Source of the DNA: Bifidobacterium breve
GTDB lineage: Bacteria > Actinomycetota > Actinomycetes > Nanopelagicales > Nanopelagicaceae
Length of the DNA stretch: 44,059 nt
NCBI GenBank assembly: GCA_945863115.1
Contig: CAMAYZ010000009.1
Coordinates: 1 to 44,059 of the forward strand
Direction: 5' to 3'
The notes under the pieces are model-generated. The model ran no database searches. It saw nothing but the letters and a program-made list of their open reading frames with translations, and was not told where the DNA came from. The position numbers and the translations under genes are program-made. Shown piece by piece: positions 18,112-27,349 of the stretch; positions within the stretch are counted from its first letter, which is position 1, and every line of letters starts with the position of its first letter.

Positions 18112-21100
18112 CTAAACCAGACAGTCGGGGCCGAGAATTGCCTTGAGGTCAGCGCTCAAACTTGGTGATGCGGTAACTCTTAGATCATCGCCGATTTTCA
18201 TAACCAGGCTCTTGCGACCATCATCAAGTTTCAAATGAACTTCTCGTTTTCCGGGATGCGAACGGAGAATTTCTTTTATTCGGTCTACAACAGGTGGCGT
18301 GCAACGAACCGTGTCCATCGAAATAATCAAAGGGCCAGTTGGGGCAAGTGAAATATCGGGCATCGATAAATCAAGAGCCATTATTTTTACTTGTTCTTCA
18401 CGTTTATCGACTCGACCTCGAATAACCACTATTCGATCTTCCATCAGATTCATTGAATGCTGCGTGTAAGAATTTGAAAAGAACATCACATCGACGGCGC
18501 CTTCTAGATCTTCGACCGTAACAATTGCCCAAGAATCTCCGCGCCTAGAAACCTTGCGTTGAATCTGAGTAATTAGCCCACCGATTGTGACAATCTGTTC
18601 GTGGCCAACTGACTCATCATTAACTTGGCTAATCGGCATATCCGTTGATGAGCGAAGCAAATGTTCAACTCCCAAGAGCGGATGGTCAGAAACATATAAA
18701 CCCAGCATCTCTCTTTCATAACTCAGGAGCAGCGCCTTTTCCCACTCTTGATTAGGAATCTCAATTTCGACGTTTGTAATTATCGATGATGTCGAGGACA
18801 TCCCACTACCGAATAGATCAAATTGTCCGATTGATTCAGCTCGCTTTGCTTCCATAACAGAATCGATTGCCTCTAGATATATAAGTGTCAAGCCTTTTCG
18901 AGGATGGTTTAGCGAGTCAAAAGCTCCACCTTTAATCAGAGATTCGATAGTTTTCTTATTGCAAACATTTGCATCTACCTTAGTTAGAAAATCACCAAAG
19001 GATTCGTAGCGGCCAGAGGTTCTTCGATTTGCAACGATGGAGGCAACAACATTTTCGCCAACATTTCGGATTGCGGTTAAACCGAAGCGAATGTCGCTGC
19101 CTAGAGGTGTGTAATCTGATTGAGATTCATTGACATCTGGCGGCAATACTTTTATTCCCATGCGGCGGCATTCGTTGAGATAGAGCGCACTCTTGTCTTT
19201 ATCGTCTCTAACACTGGTTAGCAGCGCAGCCATATATTCGGTTGGATAGTTGGCCTTCAAATAACCAGTCCAATAAGAGACCATGCCATACCCAGCACTA
19301 TGCGCCCGGTTAAATGCGTAATCAGAGAATGGGATTAGGGTTTCCCATAACTTATCGATAGCCGACTTTGAAAATCCATTATCGGTCATGCCTTTTTCAA
19401 AATTTACATATTCTTTATCCAGAATATCTTTATTCTTCTTACCCATGGCCTTACGTAGAAGATCTGCACGACCAAGACTAAATCCAGCAACCTTCTGCGC
19501 AATCGCCATTACCTGTTCTTGATAAACAATTAGGCCGTAGGTATCCCCCAAAATATCTGAGAGCGCATCTACTAATTCCGGATGAATTGGAACAACTTCT
19601 TGTCGTTTATTCTTACGGTCTGCATAATCATTGTGTGCGTTAACGCCCATTGGGCCCGGACGGTATAACGCAATAACGGCTGATATATCCTCGAAAGAAT
19701 CTGGATTCATCTGTCTTAGAAGAGCTCGCATTGGTCCACCATCGAGCTGGAATACGCCAAGAGTTTCACCGCGGCCAAGTAATTGATAAGTTTTTAAATC
19801 ATCCAAGGTCAAAGTTGCTAGATCTAAATCAATTCCTTGATTGGCCTTTATATTTAATAAACAATCATCTAACACTGAAAGATTTCGTAGACCAAGAAAA
19901 TCCATTTTGAGCAAGCCAATAGATTCACAAGCTCCCATATCGAATTGCGTAATGATTGCGCCATCAGCTTCCCGGCGATGAATTGGAATTACATCCAACA
20001 GCGGCTCTTTACTAAGAATCACGCCTGCGGCATGCACTCCCCATTGTCGCTTCAGCCCTTCTAGTCCGCGAGCAGTGTCAACTATTCGTTTCGAATCTGG
20101 ATCGAGTTCATAGAGGGATCTAAATTCTCCAGCCTCGCCATAACGTTCATTATTTTTATCAAAGACTCCGGCAAGCGAAATATCTTTGCCCATGACAGTT
20201 GGCGGTAGTGCTTTGGTTAATTTGTCTCCAATGGCATATGGATAACCGAGAACTCTGGTCGAATCTTTAAGCGCCTGCTTAGATTTAATTGTTCCGTAAG
20301 TAATAATCTGAGCGACGCGATCTTCACCATACTTCTGGGTTGCATATGCAATCATCTCGGAGCGCCGTCTTTCATCAAAGTCCAAATCGATATCTGGCAT
20401 CGAGATACGTTCTGGATTTAGGAAACGCTCGAACAAGAGACCATGTTTAATTGGATCTAACGCAGTAATTCCAAGTGCATAAGAAACTAATGAGCCAGCA
20501 GCAGAGCCGCGGCCTGGACCTACTCGAATTCCGACACTTCTGGCATGCGAACACAAATCGGATACAACCAAGAAATATCCTGGGAAACCCATTTTAATCA
20601 TTACATCTAATTCATAATTTAAGCGATCTTGGTAAGCCGCATCCACCTTGCCATCTAACCTGGCGAGCAAACCGATATTGGCTTCTTTGCGCAACCATGT
20701 ATCTTCGGTTTCACCAGAAGGAACTGAATACTGTGGCAGTAAATTCTCATTCTCGCGCATCTTTATATTGCAGCGCTCGGCAATAAGAAGCGTATTGTCA
20801 CAAGCTTCTGGAATATCTGAGAATAATTCACGCATCTCGGCTGAGCTCTTTAGATAGAACTCATTATTATCAAATTTAAAGCGCTTTGGATCAGCTAACG
20901 TAGAACCTGACTGAACGCAGAGAAGTGCTTCATGCGAGGCCGCATCCGCGTGATGCGTATAGTGCAAATCATTTGTTGCTAGTAGCGGTAATCCAAGCTC
21001 TTTGCCAAGCTTTAATAATTCAGCCTTAACTCGAGTTTCAATATCAATTCCGTGATCCATAACTTCCAAGAAGAAATTATCAGCCCCAAAAATATCTCGA

Positions 21101-21627
21101 AAGTCGCTTGCCGCCTTTATCGCTTCTTTATACGCACCCATGCGCAATCGGGTTTGGATTTCGCCACCTGGACAACCAGTTGTTGCAATAATTCCAGTCG
21201 CATATTTAGAAAGTAGATCGCGATCCATTCGAGGCTTGTAGTAATACCCTTCAAGTGATGCAAGAGATGAAAGCTTAAATAGATTTGAAAGTCCTACATT
21301 ATTCTCGGCCAACATGGTCATGTGGGTATATGCGCCACCGCCCGAAACATCATCTTCGCCGCCATCGGCCCACTTAACACGCTTCTTTTCAAATCTAGAT
21401 TCTGGCGCAACATACGCCTCAATTCCAATAATAGGTTTTACACCCGCTGCAATAGCTTTTTTATTGAATTCATATGCACCGAAAACATTTCCATGATCAG
21501 TAATTGCAATTGCAGGCATGCCCTGATTTGCAACTTCTTTAACTAATTCATCAACCCGCGCCGCACCATCGAGCATCGAATACTCGGTATGAACATGTAG
21601 GTGGACGAATCCTGGATCTGCGGACAT
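18112..21627 (-). CDS. dnaE: DNA polymerase III alpha subunit (DnaE1 type)
   Basis: 1171 aa replicative polymerase. The N-terminal PHP domain starts FVHLHVHTEYSMLDG with H9, H11 and H13. In many bacteria this domain gives metal-dependent proofreading, and the metal-ligand histidines appear intact. The C-family polymerase core has GPGRGSAAGSLVSYALG (about 371-387) and the catalytic aspartates D412 and D414 in PDIDLDFDERRR. A third acidic region follows. Helix-hairpin-helix and beta-clamp-binding regions lie around residues 830-960. An OB-fold segment (IVTIGGLITQIQRKVSRRG) is near residue 1000-1060. It is the essential actinobacterial DnaE1 by length and PHP content, not the shorter error-prone DnaE2/ImuC. 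It follows rluD by 13 nt and precedes hisD by 14 nt. Confidence 0.98.
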   Translation of the reverse strand: MSADPGFVHLHVHTEYSMLDGAARVDELVKEVANQGMPAIAITDHGNVFGAYEFNKKAIAAGVKPIIGIEAYVAPESRFEKKRVKWADGGEDDVSGGGAYTHMTMLAENNVGLSNLFKLSSLASLEGYYYKPRMDRDLLSKYATGIIATTGCPGGEIQTRLRMGAYKEAIKAASDFRDIFGADNFFLEVMDHGIDIETRVKAELLKLGKELGLPLLATNDLHYTHHADAASHEALLCVQSGSTLADPKRFKFDNNEFYLKSSAEMRELFSDIPEACDNTLLIAERCNIKMRENENLLPQYSVPSGETEDTWLRKEANIGLLARLDGKVDAAYQDRLNYELDVMIKMGFPGYFLVVSDLCSHARSVGIRVGPGRGSAAGSLVSYALGITALDPIKHGLLFERFLNPERISMPDIDLDFDERRRSEMIAYATQKYGEDRVAQIITYGTIKSKQALKDSTRVLGYPYAIGDKLTKALPPTVMGKDISLAGVFDKNNERYGEAGEFRSLYELDPDSKRIVDTARGLEGLKRQWGVHAAGVILSKEPLLDVIPIHRREADGAIITQFDMGACESIGLLKMDFLGLRNLSVLDDCLLNIKANQGIDLDLATLTLDDLKTYQLLGRGETLGVFQLDGGPMRALLRQMNPDSFEDISAVIALYRPGPMGVNAHNDYADRKNKRQEVVPIHPELVDALSDILGDTYGLIVYQEQVMAIAQKVAGFSLGRADLLRKAMGKKNKDILDKEYVNFEKGMTDNGFSKSAIDKLWETLIPFSDYAFNRAHSAGYGMVSYWTGYLKANYPTEYMAALLTSVRDDKDKSALYLNECRRMGIKVLPPDVNESQSDYTPLGSDIRFGLTAIRNVGENVVASIVANRRTSGRYESFGDFLTKVDANVCNKKTIESLIKGGAFDSLNHPRKGLTLIYLEAIDSVMEAKRAESIGQFDLFGSGMSSTSSIITNVEIEIPNQEWEKALLLSYEREMLGLYVSDHPLLGVEHLLRSSTDMPISQVNDESVGHEQIVTIGGLITQIQRKVSRRGDSWAIVTVEDLEGAVDVMFFSNSYTQHSMNLMEDRIVVIRGRVDKREEQVKIMALDLSMPDISLAPTGPLIISMDTVRCTPPVVDRIKEILRSHPGKREVHLKLDDGRKSLVMKIGDDLRVTASPSLSADLKAILGPDCLV

Positions 21628-21640
21628 TTAGGTGAGATTA

Positions 21641-22603
21641 CTACTGTGCTTCAGGGAGTTGGCCCTTGGCCAATATTTCTAGGCAGCGTGTCAGGTCTTG
21701 CGGATACTCGGAGAAGAATGCAATCTCCGACCCAGAGGAAGGGTGAATGAATTTCAACTCTCGGGCGTGCAACCAGGGGCGAACAATTTCCAAACGCTCG
21801 GCAATTGTGTGGTCAGCCCCGTAAGTCATGTCACCAACTAGTGGATGGCGAAGTGCAGAAAAATGCACTCGGATCTGATGTGTTCGTCCGGTTTCTAATT
21901 CAATTTCCAATAGCGAAACTGCTGGAAAAAACTCAAGCGCTTTGTAATGCGTAATGCTTGGTTTTCCATCTGCAACTACAGCAAATCGATAATCTTCACG
22001 TGGATGGCGATCGATAGGTGCATCGATGGTTCCCTCCGTAGGATCCATATGTCCTTGAACAAGTGCGTGATAAACCTTAGTGACGGTGCGATCTCTAAAT
22101 TGCTGTTTTAAATTACTATAGGAATTTTCATTCTTCGCGATAACCATTAATCCTGTCGTGCCCACATCTAGCCGGTGCACAACTCCTTGACGTTCAGCGG
22201 CACCGCTCGTGGAAACTTGATACCCCGCAGCAATTACTCCACCAATTACTGTTGCCCCGCGCCACCCTGGACTTGGATGAGCTGCGACCCCAGCTGGTTT
22301 ATCAATAACGATTACATCAGAATCATCGTAGACAACCTTAAAATTTTCAATCGGTGTAGCAGTTAACTGTGGCTCGCCCAAGATTGCAGGCATTTTTATC
22401 TCTAAATAATCATCGGTGTTTACTCTGTCAGACTTAGTAAGCGCCTTACCTTTTCGGCTGACTTCATTATTTTCAATCAGCGTTACAACAGTTGATCTCG
22501 AAAGTCCCAGTAACCTAGAGAGTGCGGCATCTACCCGTTCTTGGTGCAAGCCTTCAGGAATAGAAACAAATCTAACTTCACGTTCATCTTTATTTTGGCT
22601 CAT
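21641..22603 (-). CDS. RluA/RluD-family 23S rRNA pseudouridine synthase
   Basis: 320 aa. It isomerises specific uridines in structured RNA; RluD in E. coli modifies 23S helix 69. Residues 17-75 form an S4 RNA-binding domain (ERVDAALSRLLGLSRSTVVTLIE). The catalytic domain has the family motif HRLDVGTTGLMVIAKN with catalytic D146. DKPAGVAAHPSPG (about 101-113) and GRTHQIRVHFSALRHPLVGD (near 240-259) are also conserved. The start overlaps the lspA stop in an ATGA. Gene order lspA-rluD is common in many bacteria. Which uridine is modified cannot be read from sequence. Confidence 0.95.
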   Translation of the reverse strand: MSQNKDEREVRFVSIPEGLHQERVDAALSRLLGLSRSTVVTLIENNEVSRKGKALTKSDRVNTDDYLEIKMPAILGEPQLTATPIENFKVVYDDSDVIVIDKPAGVAAHPSPGWRGATVIGGVIAAGYQVSTSGAAERQGVVHRLDVGTTGLMVIAKNENSYSNLKQQFRDRTVTKVYHALVQGHMDPTEGTIDAPIDRHPREDYRFAVVADGKPSITHYKALEFFPAVSLLEIELETGRTHQIRVHFSALRHPLVGDMTYGADHTIAERLEIVRPWLHARELKFIHPSSGSEIAFFSEYPQDLTRCLEILAKGQLPEAQ

Positions 22604-23079
22604 TTTGAAACCGATCTTGACGGTATATTTTTCCAGATAAGCCAGACTATTGTCATAACTCCTACTACAACTCCACTATCGGCAATATTGAAGGTCGGCC
22701 AGAACGAAAATGAAATCCAATCAACAACTGGTCCCTGTAATCCGCCCGGACTTCGAAATATTCGATCCGTGAGATTTCCGAAAATTCCCCCTAAAACCAG
22801 ACCAAGTGCAAGTGCCCATCTACTTGAATCAATGCGCGAGGCGAAAAAAAATATCCCAGCAGCAGCTGCCATTGCGAAAACAGATAAGAATATTGTTTTG
22901 CTAGTAGCCAAGCTAAATGCGGCACCCGTGTTAAAAACTAATTCTAACTTAAGAAAATCGCCAATTAAATTAATTGGCTCATCCACCAAGACTTTTACCG
23001 CTGCAAATTTAGTCAAGTAATCTGCGAGAAATACCAAGAAAGCCGTCACTGCCAACTTTCGTCTGACAACTACATTCAG
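22600..23079 (-). CDS. lspA: Lipoprotein signal peptidase (signal peptidase II)
   Basis: Called here as 159 aa from a CTG start at 23079. It is an aspartic protease with four membrane helices that cleaves signal peptides after Lgt has lipidated the cysteine. The family blocks are present: VFNTGAAFSLA, GNLTDRIFR with the first catalytic Asp, and PVVDWISFSFWPTFNIADSGV with the second. The only other usable start is TTG at 23055, which gives 151 aa and removes the basic RRK flank before helix 1. That would place the conserved D-Y-L-T-K only 12 residues in, against about 20 in relatives. CTG at 23079-23077 overlaps the upstream stop (CTGA) and has AGAGGA 6 nt before it. The protein is certain; the start is an inference. 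Confidence 0.93.
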   Translation of the reverse strand: MNVVVRRKLAVTAFLVFLADYLTKFAAVKVLVDEPINLIGDFLKLELVFNTGAAFSLATSKTIFLSVFAMAAAAGIFFFASRIDSSRWALALGLVLGGIFGNLTDRIFRSPGGLQGPVVDWISFSFWPTFNIADSGVVVGVMTIVWLIWKNIPSRSVSK

Positions 23080-23933
23080 CGTCGTTCCTCTTTTTGCTTA
23101 CATGACATACATAGTGTGGCACGTGGGAAAACTTGGAGTCGAGCTTTACCGATTGAATTTTCACACTCTTCGCAGCGGCCATATGTTTTATTATCAATTC
23201 GTTCTAGTGCGCGTTCGGTTTGAATCACCATGTCGCGCGCGTTGTAAACAAGAGACATCTCATGTTCACGTTCAAAAGTTTTTGTGCCCGCGTCAGCTTG
23301 ATCATCGCCGGCTCCCATGCCTTCGGCATTAATTAAATCTTCCATTCCACTTTCCACTTCAGCAAGCTCTGCACGAAGCCGAATCAAATCCTTTGAGAGT
23401 TCGCTACGCATTGCCTTGAGTTCAGTAGCGGTCCAATTTTCGATTCCATCAGAAATGATTAGTGGAGCAGGTGCGCTCTTGATTGGCTTCAGACCAGTTC
23501 CCTTTTTAATTGTTTTACTTGGTCGTGGCGGTGGAAGCATCGTTAGTCGACGCTCCTCTACCAACACCTCGGTAACAGCAACTTCATTAGGTGTAACGGT
23601 GATTGTTGTGGAATTTCCTTTTGTTGTGCTCTGTAACTTAGCTGGGAAAGGTTTGCCAACGACCTTCTTCGCACTCTTTGCCAAGGAAGGTTTAACGATA
23701 TTTGGCGAACGTTTTGCAGGGGCAGCCTTTTTCGCTGGCGCCTTCTTTGCTGCAACTTTTTTAGCCGGAGCTTTCTTAACAACCTTTTTAACAGCCTTTT
23801 TCGCTGGCGCCTTCTTAACTTTCTTGATGGCTGACTTGCTAGCTGACTTGCTTGCTGCTTTTTTGCCTACTATTTTCTTTGGCACCGATCCACCAGTCTG
23901 TTGAAAATCTATTGATTTGCGAGATTTTGACAC
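23076..23933 (-). CDS. TraR/DksA-family zinc-finger protein with lysine/alanine-rich N-terminal tail
   Basis: 285 aa. Residues 1-75 are an extremely basic low-complexity tail with repeated KAPAKK/KKAPAKKA units, similar to histone H1-like and topoisomerase tails, and probably bind nucleic acid. After a linker comes a predicted coiled-coil of about residues 165-245 (ELKAMRSELSKDLIRLRAEL). The C-terminal DksA/TraR C4 zinc finger has CEEC and CMSC. DksA relatives insert into the RNA polymerase secondary channel; the acidic GDDQADAG stretch might play the tip role, but this is not certain. The start is GTG at 23933. It lies divergent from ileS and immediately upstream of lspA. Confidence 0.9.
   Translation of the reverse strand: MSKSRKSIDFQQTGGSVPKKIVGKKAASKSASKSAIKKVKKAPAKKAVKKVVKKAPAKKVAAKKAPAKKAAPAKRSPNIVKPSLAKSAKKVVGKPFPAKLQSTTKGNSTTITVTPNEVAVTEVLVEERRLTMLPPPRPSKTIKKGTGLKPIKSAPAPLIISDGIENWTATELKAMRSELSKDLIRLRAELAEVESGMEDLINAEGMGAGDDQADAGTKTFEREHEMSLVYNARDMVIQTERALERIDNKTYGRCEECENSIGKARLQVFPRATLCMSCKQKEERR
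23086..23091 (-). promoter_or_regulatory. Ribosome binding site supporting a CTG start for lspA
   Basis: AGAGGA on the minus strand ends 6 nt before CTG at 23079, inside the last codons of the DksA/TraR-like gene. The nearest ATG (ATGTAG) is in another frame and closes at once. The TTG at 23055 has only a weak ACGAAAG upstream. Confidence 0.6.
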
Positions 23934-23954
23934 GCAAGGCGCACAGATTAGAAC
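23927..23954 (+). promoter_or_regulatory. Candidate promoter of ileS
   Basis: TTGACA, a perfect -35 box, lies at 23927-23932. After 16 nt comes TAGAAC (23949-23954), an imperfect -10. Transcription would start near 23961, just before the T-box Stem I. The -35 box overlaps the GTG start codon of the divergent DksA/TraR-like gene, so the two transcription units are packed back to back. Confidence 0.6.
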
Positions 23955-23960
23955 GTTAGG

Positions 23961-24214
23961 TGCTTAAACACCAACTTCGCCGCGCTAGAATTCCCTTCGA
24001 CTCAGAACAAGGCGTAGATGAGGCCATCACCTCGGAGCCTGCCAGAAGAGCTGAATATCGAAGTTGGAATATTCGGGGTAGAACTAGCGCTGAGATGCTT
24101 TGCAAAAAGTGGTGCGAATTTTTCGCACAAGGCGGGTGGTACCGCGGTGGATTGCTCACCGTCCCTCCAGGTTAACTAGCGAACACGCGTTTGCTGGAAT
24201 TAATTTGAGAGGCG
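23961..24214 (+). promoter_or_regulatory. T-box riboswitch upstream of ileS, probably translational
   Basis: Stem I base CCAACTTC (23971-23978) pairs with GAAGTTGG (24060-24067). The specifier ATC (Ile codon, 24057-24059) sits directly before the 3' strand and is preceded by GAAT as in specifier loops. A Stem III hairpin GTGCGAA-TTT-TTCGCAC lies at 24112-24128. The T-box core GGGTGGTACCGCGG (24134-24147) carries TGGT (24137-24140), complementary to the ACCA end of uncharged tRNA-Ile. No terminator with a U-run follows. Instead CGTCCCTC (24160-24167) can pair with GAGAGGCG (24207-24214), the ileS ribosome binding site, with one C-A mismatch. Uncharged tRNA-Ile should stabilise the alternative T-box helix and free the RBS. 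Translational ileS T-boxes are known in Actinobacteria. Confidence 0.93.
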
Positions 24215-24223
24215 TTACTTTAA

Positions 24224-27200
24224 ATGTCAACGATTAAATCACTAGCACCGCAGATTGATCTGCCTGCAGTTGAACACCAGATCCTCTCATTCTGGGAAAC
24301 TCAAGAAATTTTCAAGAAAACAATTAGTGCGCGCGATGGCCAACCTGACTGGACCTTTTATGAAGGCCCACCGACAGCAAATGGAAAGCCAGGAACACAT
24401 CACATCGAAGCGCGCGTTTTTAAAGATTTATTTCCGCGCTTTCAAACAATGAAAGGCAATCATGTTATCCGCAAGGCTGGATGGGATTGTCATGGTTTAC
24501 CGGTTGAAATTGCAGTTGAAAAACAACTTGGCTTTGCCGGCAAAGGTGACATTGAAAAGTATGGAATAGCTAAATTTAACGAGCAATGTCGGATCTCTGT
24601 GCAAGAGCATGTTGGTGAATTTACTTCGATGACTCGGCGCATGGGATTCTGGGTGGATTTCGATGAAGCGTATTGGACGATGTCTAGTGAATATGTAGAG
24701 AGCGTTTGGTGGTCGCTACAGCAAATCTGGAAGAAGGGTCTATTGGTTCAGGATTATCGAGTTGCTCCTTATTGCCCTCGTTGCGGAACTGGACTTTCAG
24801 ATCACGAACTATCTCAAGGCTATGAAACTATTAAGGATCAATCAGTTTATGTTCGCTTCCCTGCCACTTCAGGCAAGTTAGCTGAGCTAAATGCAAACCT
24901 TCTGGTTTGGACTACAACTCCCTGGACCTTAGTTTCGAATACTGCAGTTGCTGTAAATCCCAAGATTGAATACCAAGTAATTGAAGTTGTTAACGAAGAG
25001 AAAACCGAGAGATTAGTAGTTGCAAGTAATCTGGCCGCAATCCTTGGTGAAGAACGTAAAGTTATTGCCACATTTTCTGGAGCCGAGCTTGAGCATACAA
25101 AATACGCACCGCCGTTAGATCTAGTTGAAATTCCAGATGCCCATTACATCGTTCTTGCTGATTATGTAACTGTTGAAGACGGAACTGGCCTCGTGCATCA
25201 ATCCCCCGCATTTGGCGCCGAAGACTTTGCAGCCTGTCGAAAGTATGGGCTTCCGGTCATAAACCCAATTGCTGCAGATGGACACTTCCTGCCTGAATTA
25301 AAAATAGTTGGTGGCGTATTTTTCAAAGATGCCGATAAGTTATTGATTAAGGAACTTAAATCTAAGGGCCTCCTCTTCAAGCAACAGCAATACGAACATT
25401 CGTATCCACATTGCTGGCGCTGCCACACCGCCCTGATGTATTACGCCCAACCATCCTGGTATATCCGAACAACTGAAATCAAAGACGCACTGCTTCGCGA
25501 AAATGCTAATACTGACTGGCATCCGGAGACAATTAAGACCGGCCGCTATGGCGATTGGTTGAATAACAATATTGACTGGGCAATATCAAGAAATCGCTAT
25601 TGGGGCACTCCACTTCCAATTTGGCGCTGCGAAAACAAACACGAAATCTGTGTTGGATCACTTGCCGAACTTGGAAAACTATCAGGAACTGATTTATCAA
25701 AATCCGATCCACATCGTCCATTCGTTGATGACATCACCTTCAATTGCGCCGAGTGCAATTCACAAATGCTCCGCACTCCTGAAGTAATTGATTGTTGGTT
25801 TGATTCCGGGGCTATGCCATTTGCGCAGTGGGGCTATCCCCACAAAGAAGGTTCTGTTGAGAAATTCAAAGCTTCTTATCCAGCTGATTTCATTTGCGAG
25901 GCCATTGACCAAACCAGAGGCTGGTTTTACACCTTAATGACCATTGGAACTCTGGTCTTTGATAAAAGTTCATATAAAACCGTTCTATGTCTCGGCCACA
26001 TCTTGGATAAAGATGGGCGCAAAATGAGTAAGCATCTAGGAAATGTTTTAGAACCAATGCCACTAATGGACCAGCATGGCGCGGATGCAGTTCGCTGGTA
26101 CATGTTGGCGGCGGGATCTCCTTGGAGCTCGCGCCGAGTTGGACATGATGCAATAACGGATGTGGTTAGAAAAACGCTTCTGACCTATTGGAATACCGTC
26201 TCGTTCTTTACCTTATATGCCAAAGCATCTGACTTTAAGTTAACTGGACTTTCAGATGACTCATCAACGATGGATCGATGGATTATTTCCGAACTCAATA
26301 ACTTAATTGCAAAGGTCGATGAGGCTTACGAGAATTATGATTCCCAAACAGCCGGAACTCTCATTGGCCAATTCATAGATGATCTTTCAAACTGGTACGT
26401 GCGTAGATCTCGTCGTAAGTTCTGGGATGGTGAAAGCGCCGCACTCAATACTCTTTACTATTCGCTGAAAGAGCTCACAAAACTTATGGCTCCGATGGTG
26501 CCATTCATTACTGAACACGTCTGGCAAGAAATGATTCGCAATTTAGAGCCAAACGAAGCCGAATCCGTCCACTTAACTAATTTTCCAGTAAGCAACCCAT
26601 TGAAAATAGATGAGAAGCTCTCGAAATCAGTTCGCTTATCACGCAGACTTGTTGAACTTGGTCGGGCTGCACGCGCTGAATCCAAAGTAAAGATACGCCA
26701 ACCTCTTGCGCGGGCACTTGTTGCTGCAAATGGCTGGGATGAAATGGATCAAGAAATTCGCTCCCACATCTCTGATGAACTTAACGTACAGAACCTTGAT
26801 GAGATCGCTTCTGCCGGCGCAGATTTAGTTAGCATCTCAGTCAAGGCTAATTTCCGAACCATCGGCGCAAAGTTTGGTGGCGATGTTCAGGCGATTGCCA
26901 AAGCTATATCAGCTCTTGATCACGGTGATCTAGTTTCAAAAATTCGAGCTTCCGGAAGCTTTGAAGTTAATTTTGATGGCGCCAAGCCTGCTGTAATCGA
27001 TCTAGAGGATTTAGTAATTACTGAAACTCCAAAAGCTGGCTGGTCGGTTGCAAGCCACAGTGGCGAGAGCGTGGCACTTGATTTAGCTCTTACACCAGCC
27101 TTAATCGAAGCCGGAACCGTTCGTGAAGTAATTAGAGCGATTCAAGAAGAACGAAAGCAATCTGGTTTTGAAATCAGTGATCGAATCTCGGTTCGTTGGG

Positions 27201-27349
27201 GCGCTAATCCCCAAGTAAGCGCCGCGATTCTCAAAAATCTTAAAGATATTGGTGATGAAACCTTGGCAACTAAATTCGAAAACATCGCAGGCAAGAGCGA
27301 TGAGAGCAACGAGTTAGGGCTTTGGTTGGAACTATCTAAAAATAATTAA
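24224..27349 (+). CDS. ileS: Isoleucyl-tRNA synthetase, eukaryote-like (type 2)
   Basis: 1041 aa class Ia synthetase that charges tRNA-Ile. The HIGH-type motif is in PPTANGKPGTHHIEARVFKD (HHIE at residues 59-62). The KMSKS motif reads K600-M-S-K-H-L-G-N. KMSKHLGN and GKPGTHHIEA are hallmarks of the eukaryote-like IleRS group, found in actinobacteria and often tolerant to mupirocin; tolerance here is only inferred. The editing (CP1) domain covers about residues 190-400 (LLVWTTTPWTLVSNTAVAV; DGTGLVHQSPAFGAEDF). Cys pairs near residues 185-188 (CPRC), about 400 and about 510 suggest zinc sites. A C-terminal anticodon-binding domain follows. It is the only plus-strand gene in the window and is controlled by the T-box just upstream. 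Its stop overlaps the yggT stop by 4 bp tail-to-tail. Confidence 0.98.
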   Translation: MSTIKSLAPQIDLPAVEHQILSFWETQEIFKKTISARDGQPDWTFYEGPPTANGKPGTHHIEARVFKDLFPRFQTMKGNHVIRKAGWDCHGLPVEIAVEKQLGFAGKGDIEKYGIAKFNEQCRISVQEHVGEFTSMTRRMGFWVDFDEAYWTMSSEYVESVWWSLQQIWKKGLLVQDYRVAPYCPRCGTGLSDHELSQGYETIKDQSVYVRFPATSGKLAELNANLLVWTTTPWTLVSNTAVAVNPKIEYQVIEVVNEEKTERLVVASNLAAILGEERKVIATFSGAELEHTKYAPPLDLVEIPDAHYIVLADYVTVEDGTGLVHQSPAFGAEDFAACRKYGLPVINPIAADGHFLPELKIVGGVFFKDADKLLIKELKSKGLLFKQQQYEHSYPHCWRCHTALMYYAQPSWYIRTTEIKDALLRENANTDWHPETIKTGRYGDWLNNNIDWAISRNRYWGTPLPIWRCENKHEICVGSLAELGKLSGTDLSKSDPHRPFVDDITFNCAECNSQMLRTPEVIDCWFDSGAMPFAQWGYPHKEGSVEKFKASYPADFICEAIDQTRGWFYTLMTIGTLVFDKSSYKTVLCLGHILDKDGRKMSKHLGNVLEPMPLMDQHGADAVRWYMLAAGSPWSSRRVGHDAITDVVRKTLLTYWNTVSFFTLYAKASDFKLTGLSDDSSTMDRWIISELNNLIAKVDEAYENYDSQTAGTLIGQFIDDLSNWYVRRSRRKFWDGESAALNTLYYSLKELTKLMAPMVPFITEHVWQEMIRNLEPNEAESVHLTNFPVSNPLKIDEKLSKSVRLSRRLVELGRAARAESKVKIRQPLARALVAANGWDEMDQEIRSHISDELNVQNLDEIASAGADLVSISVKANFRTIGAKFGGDVQAIAKAISALDHGDLVSKIRASGSFEVNFDGAKPAVIDLEDLVITETPKAGWSVASHSGESVALDLALTPALIEAGTVREVIRAIQEERKQSGFEISDRISVRWGANPQVSAAILKNLKDIGDETLATKFENIAGKSDESNELGLWLELSKNN

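Noticed and set aside
23690-23860. Tandem repeat array or CRISPR-like repeats
   Set aside because: The repetition is the codon pattern of the KAPAKK tail of a coding gene; there are no spacers or fixed-length repeats.
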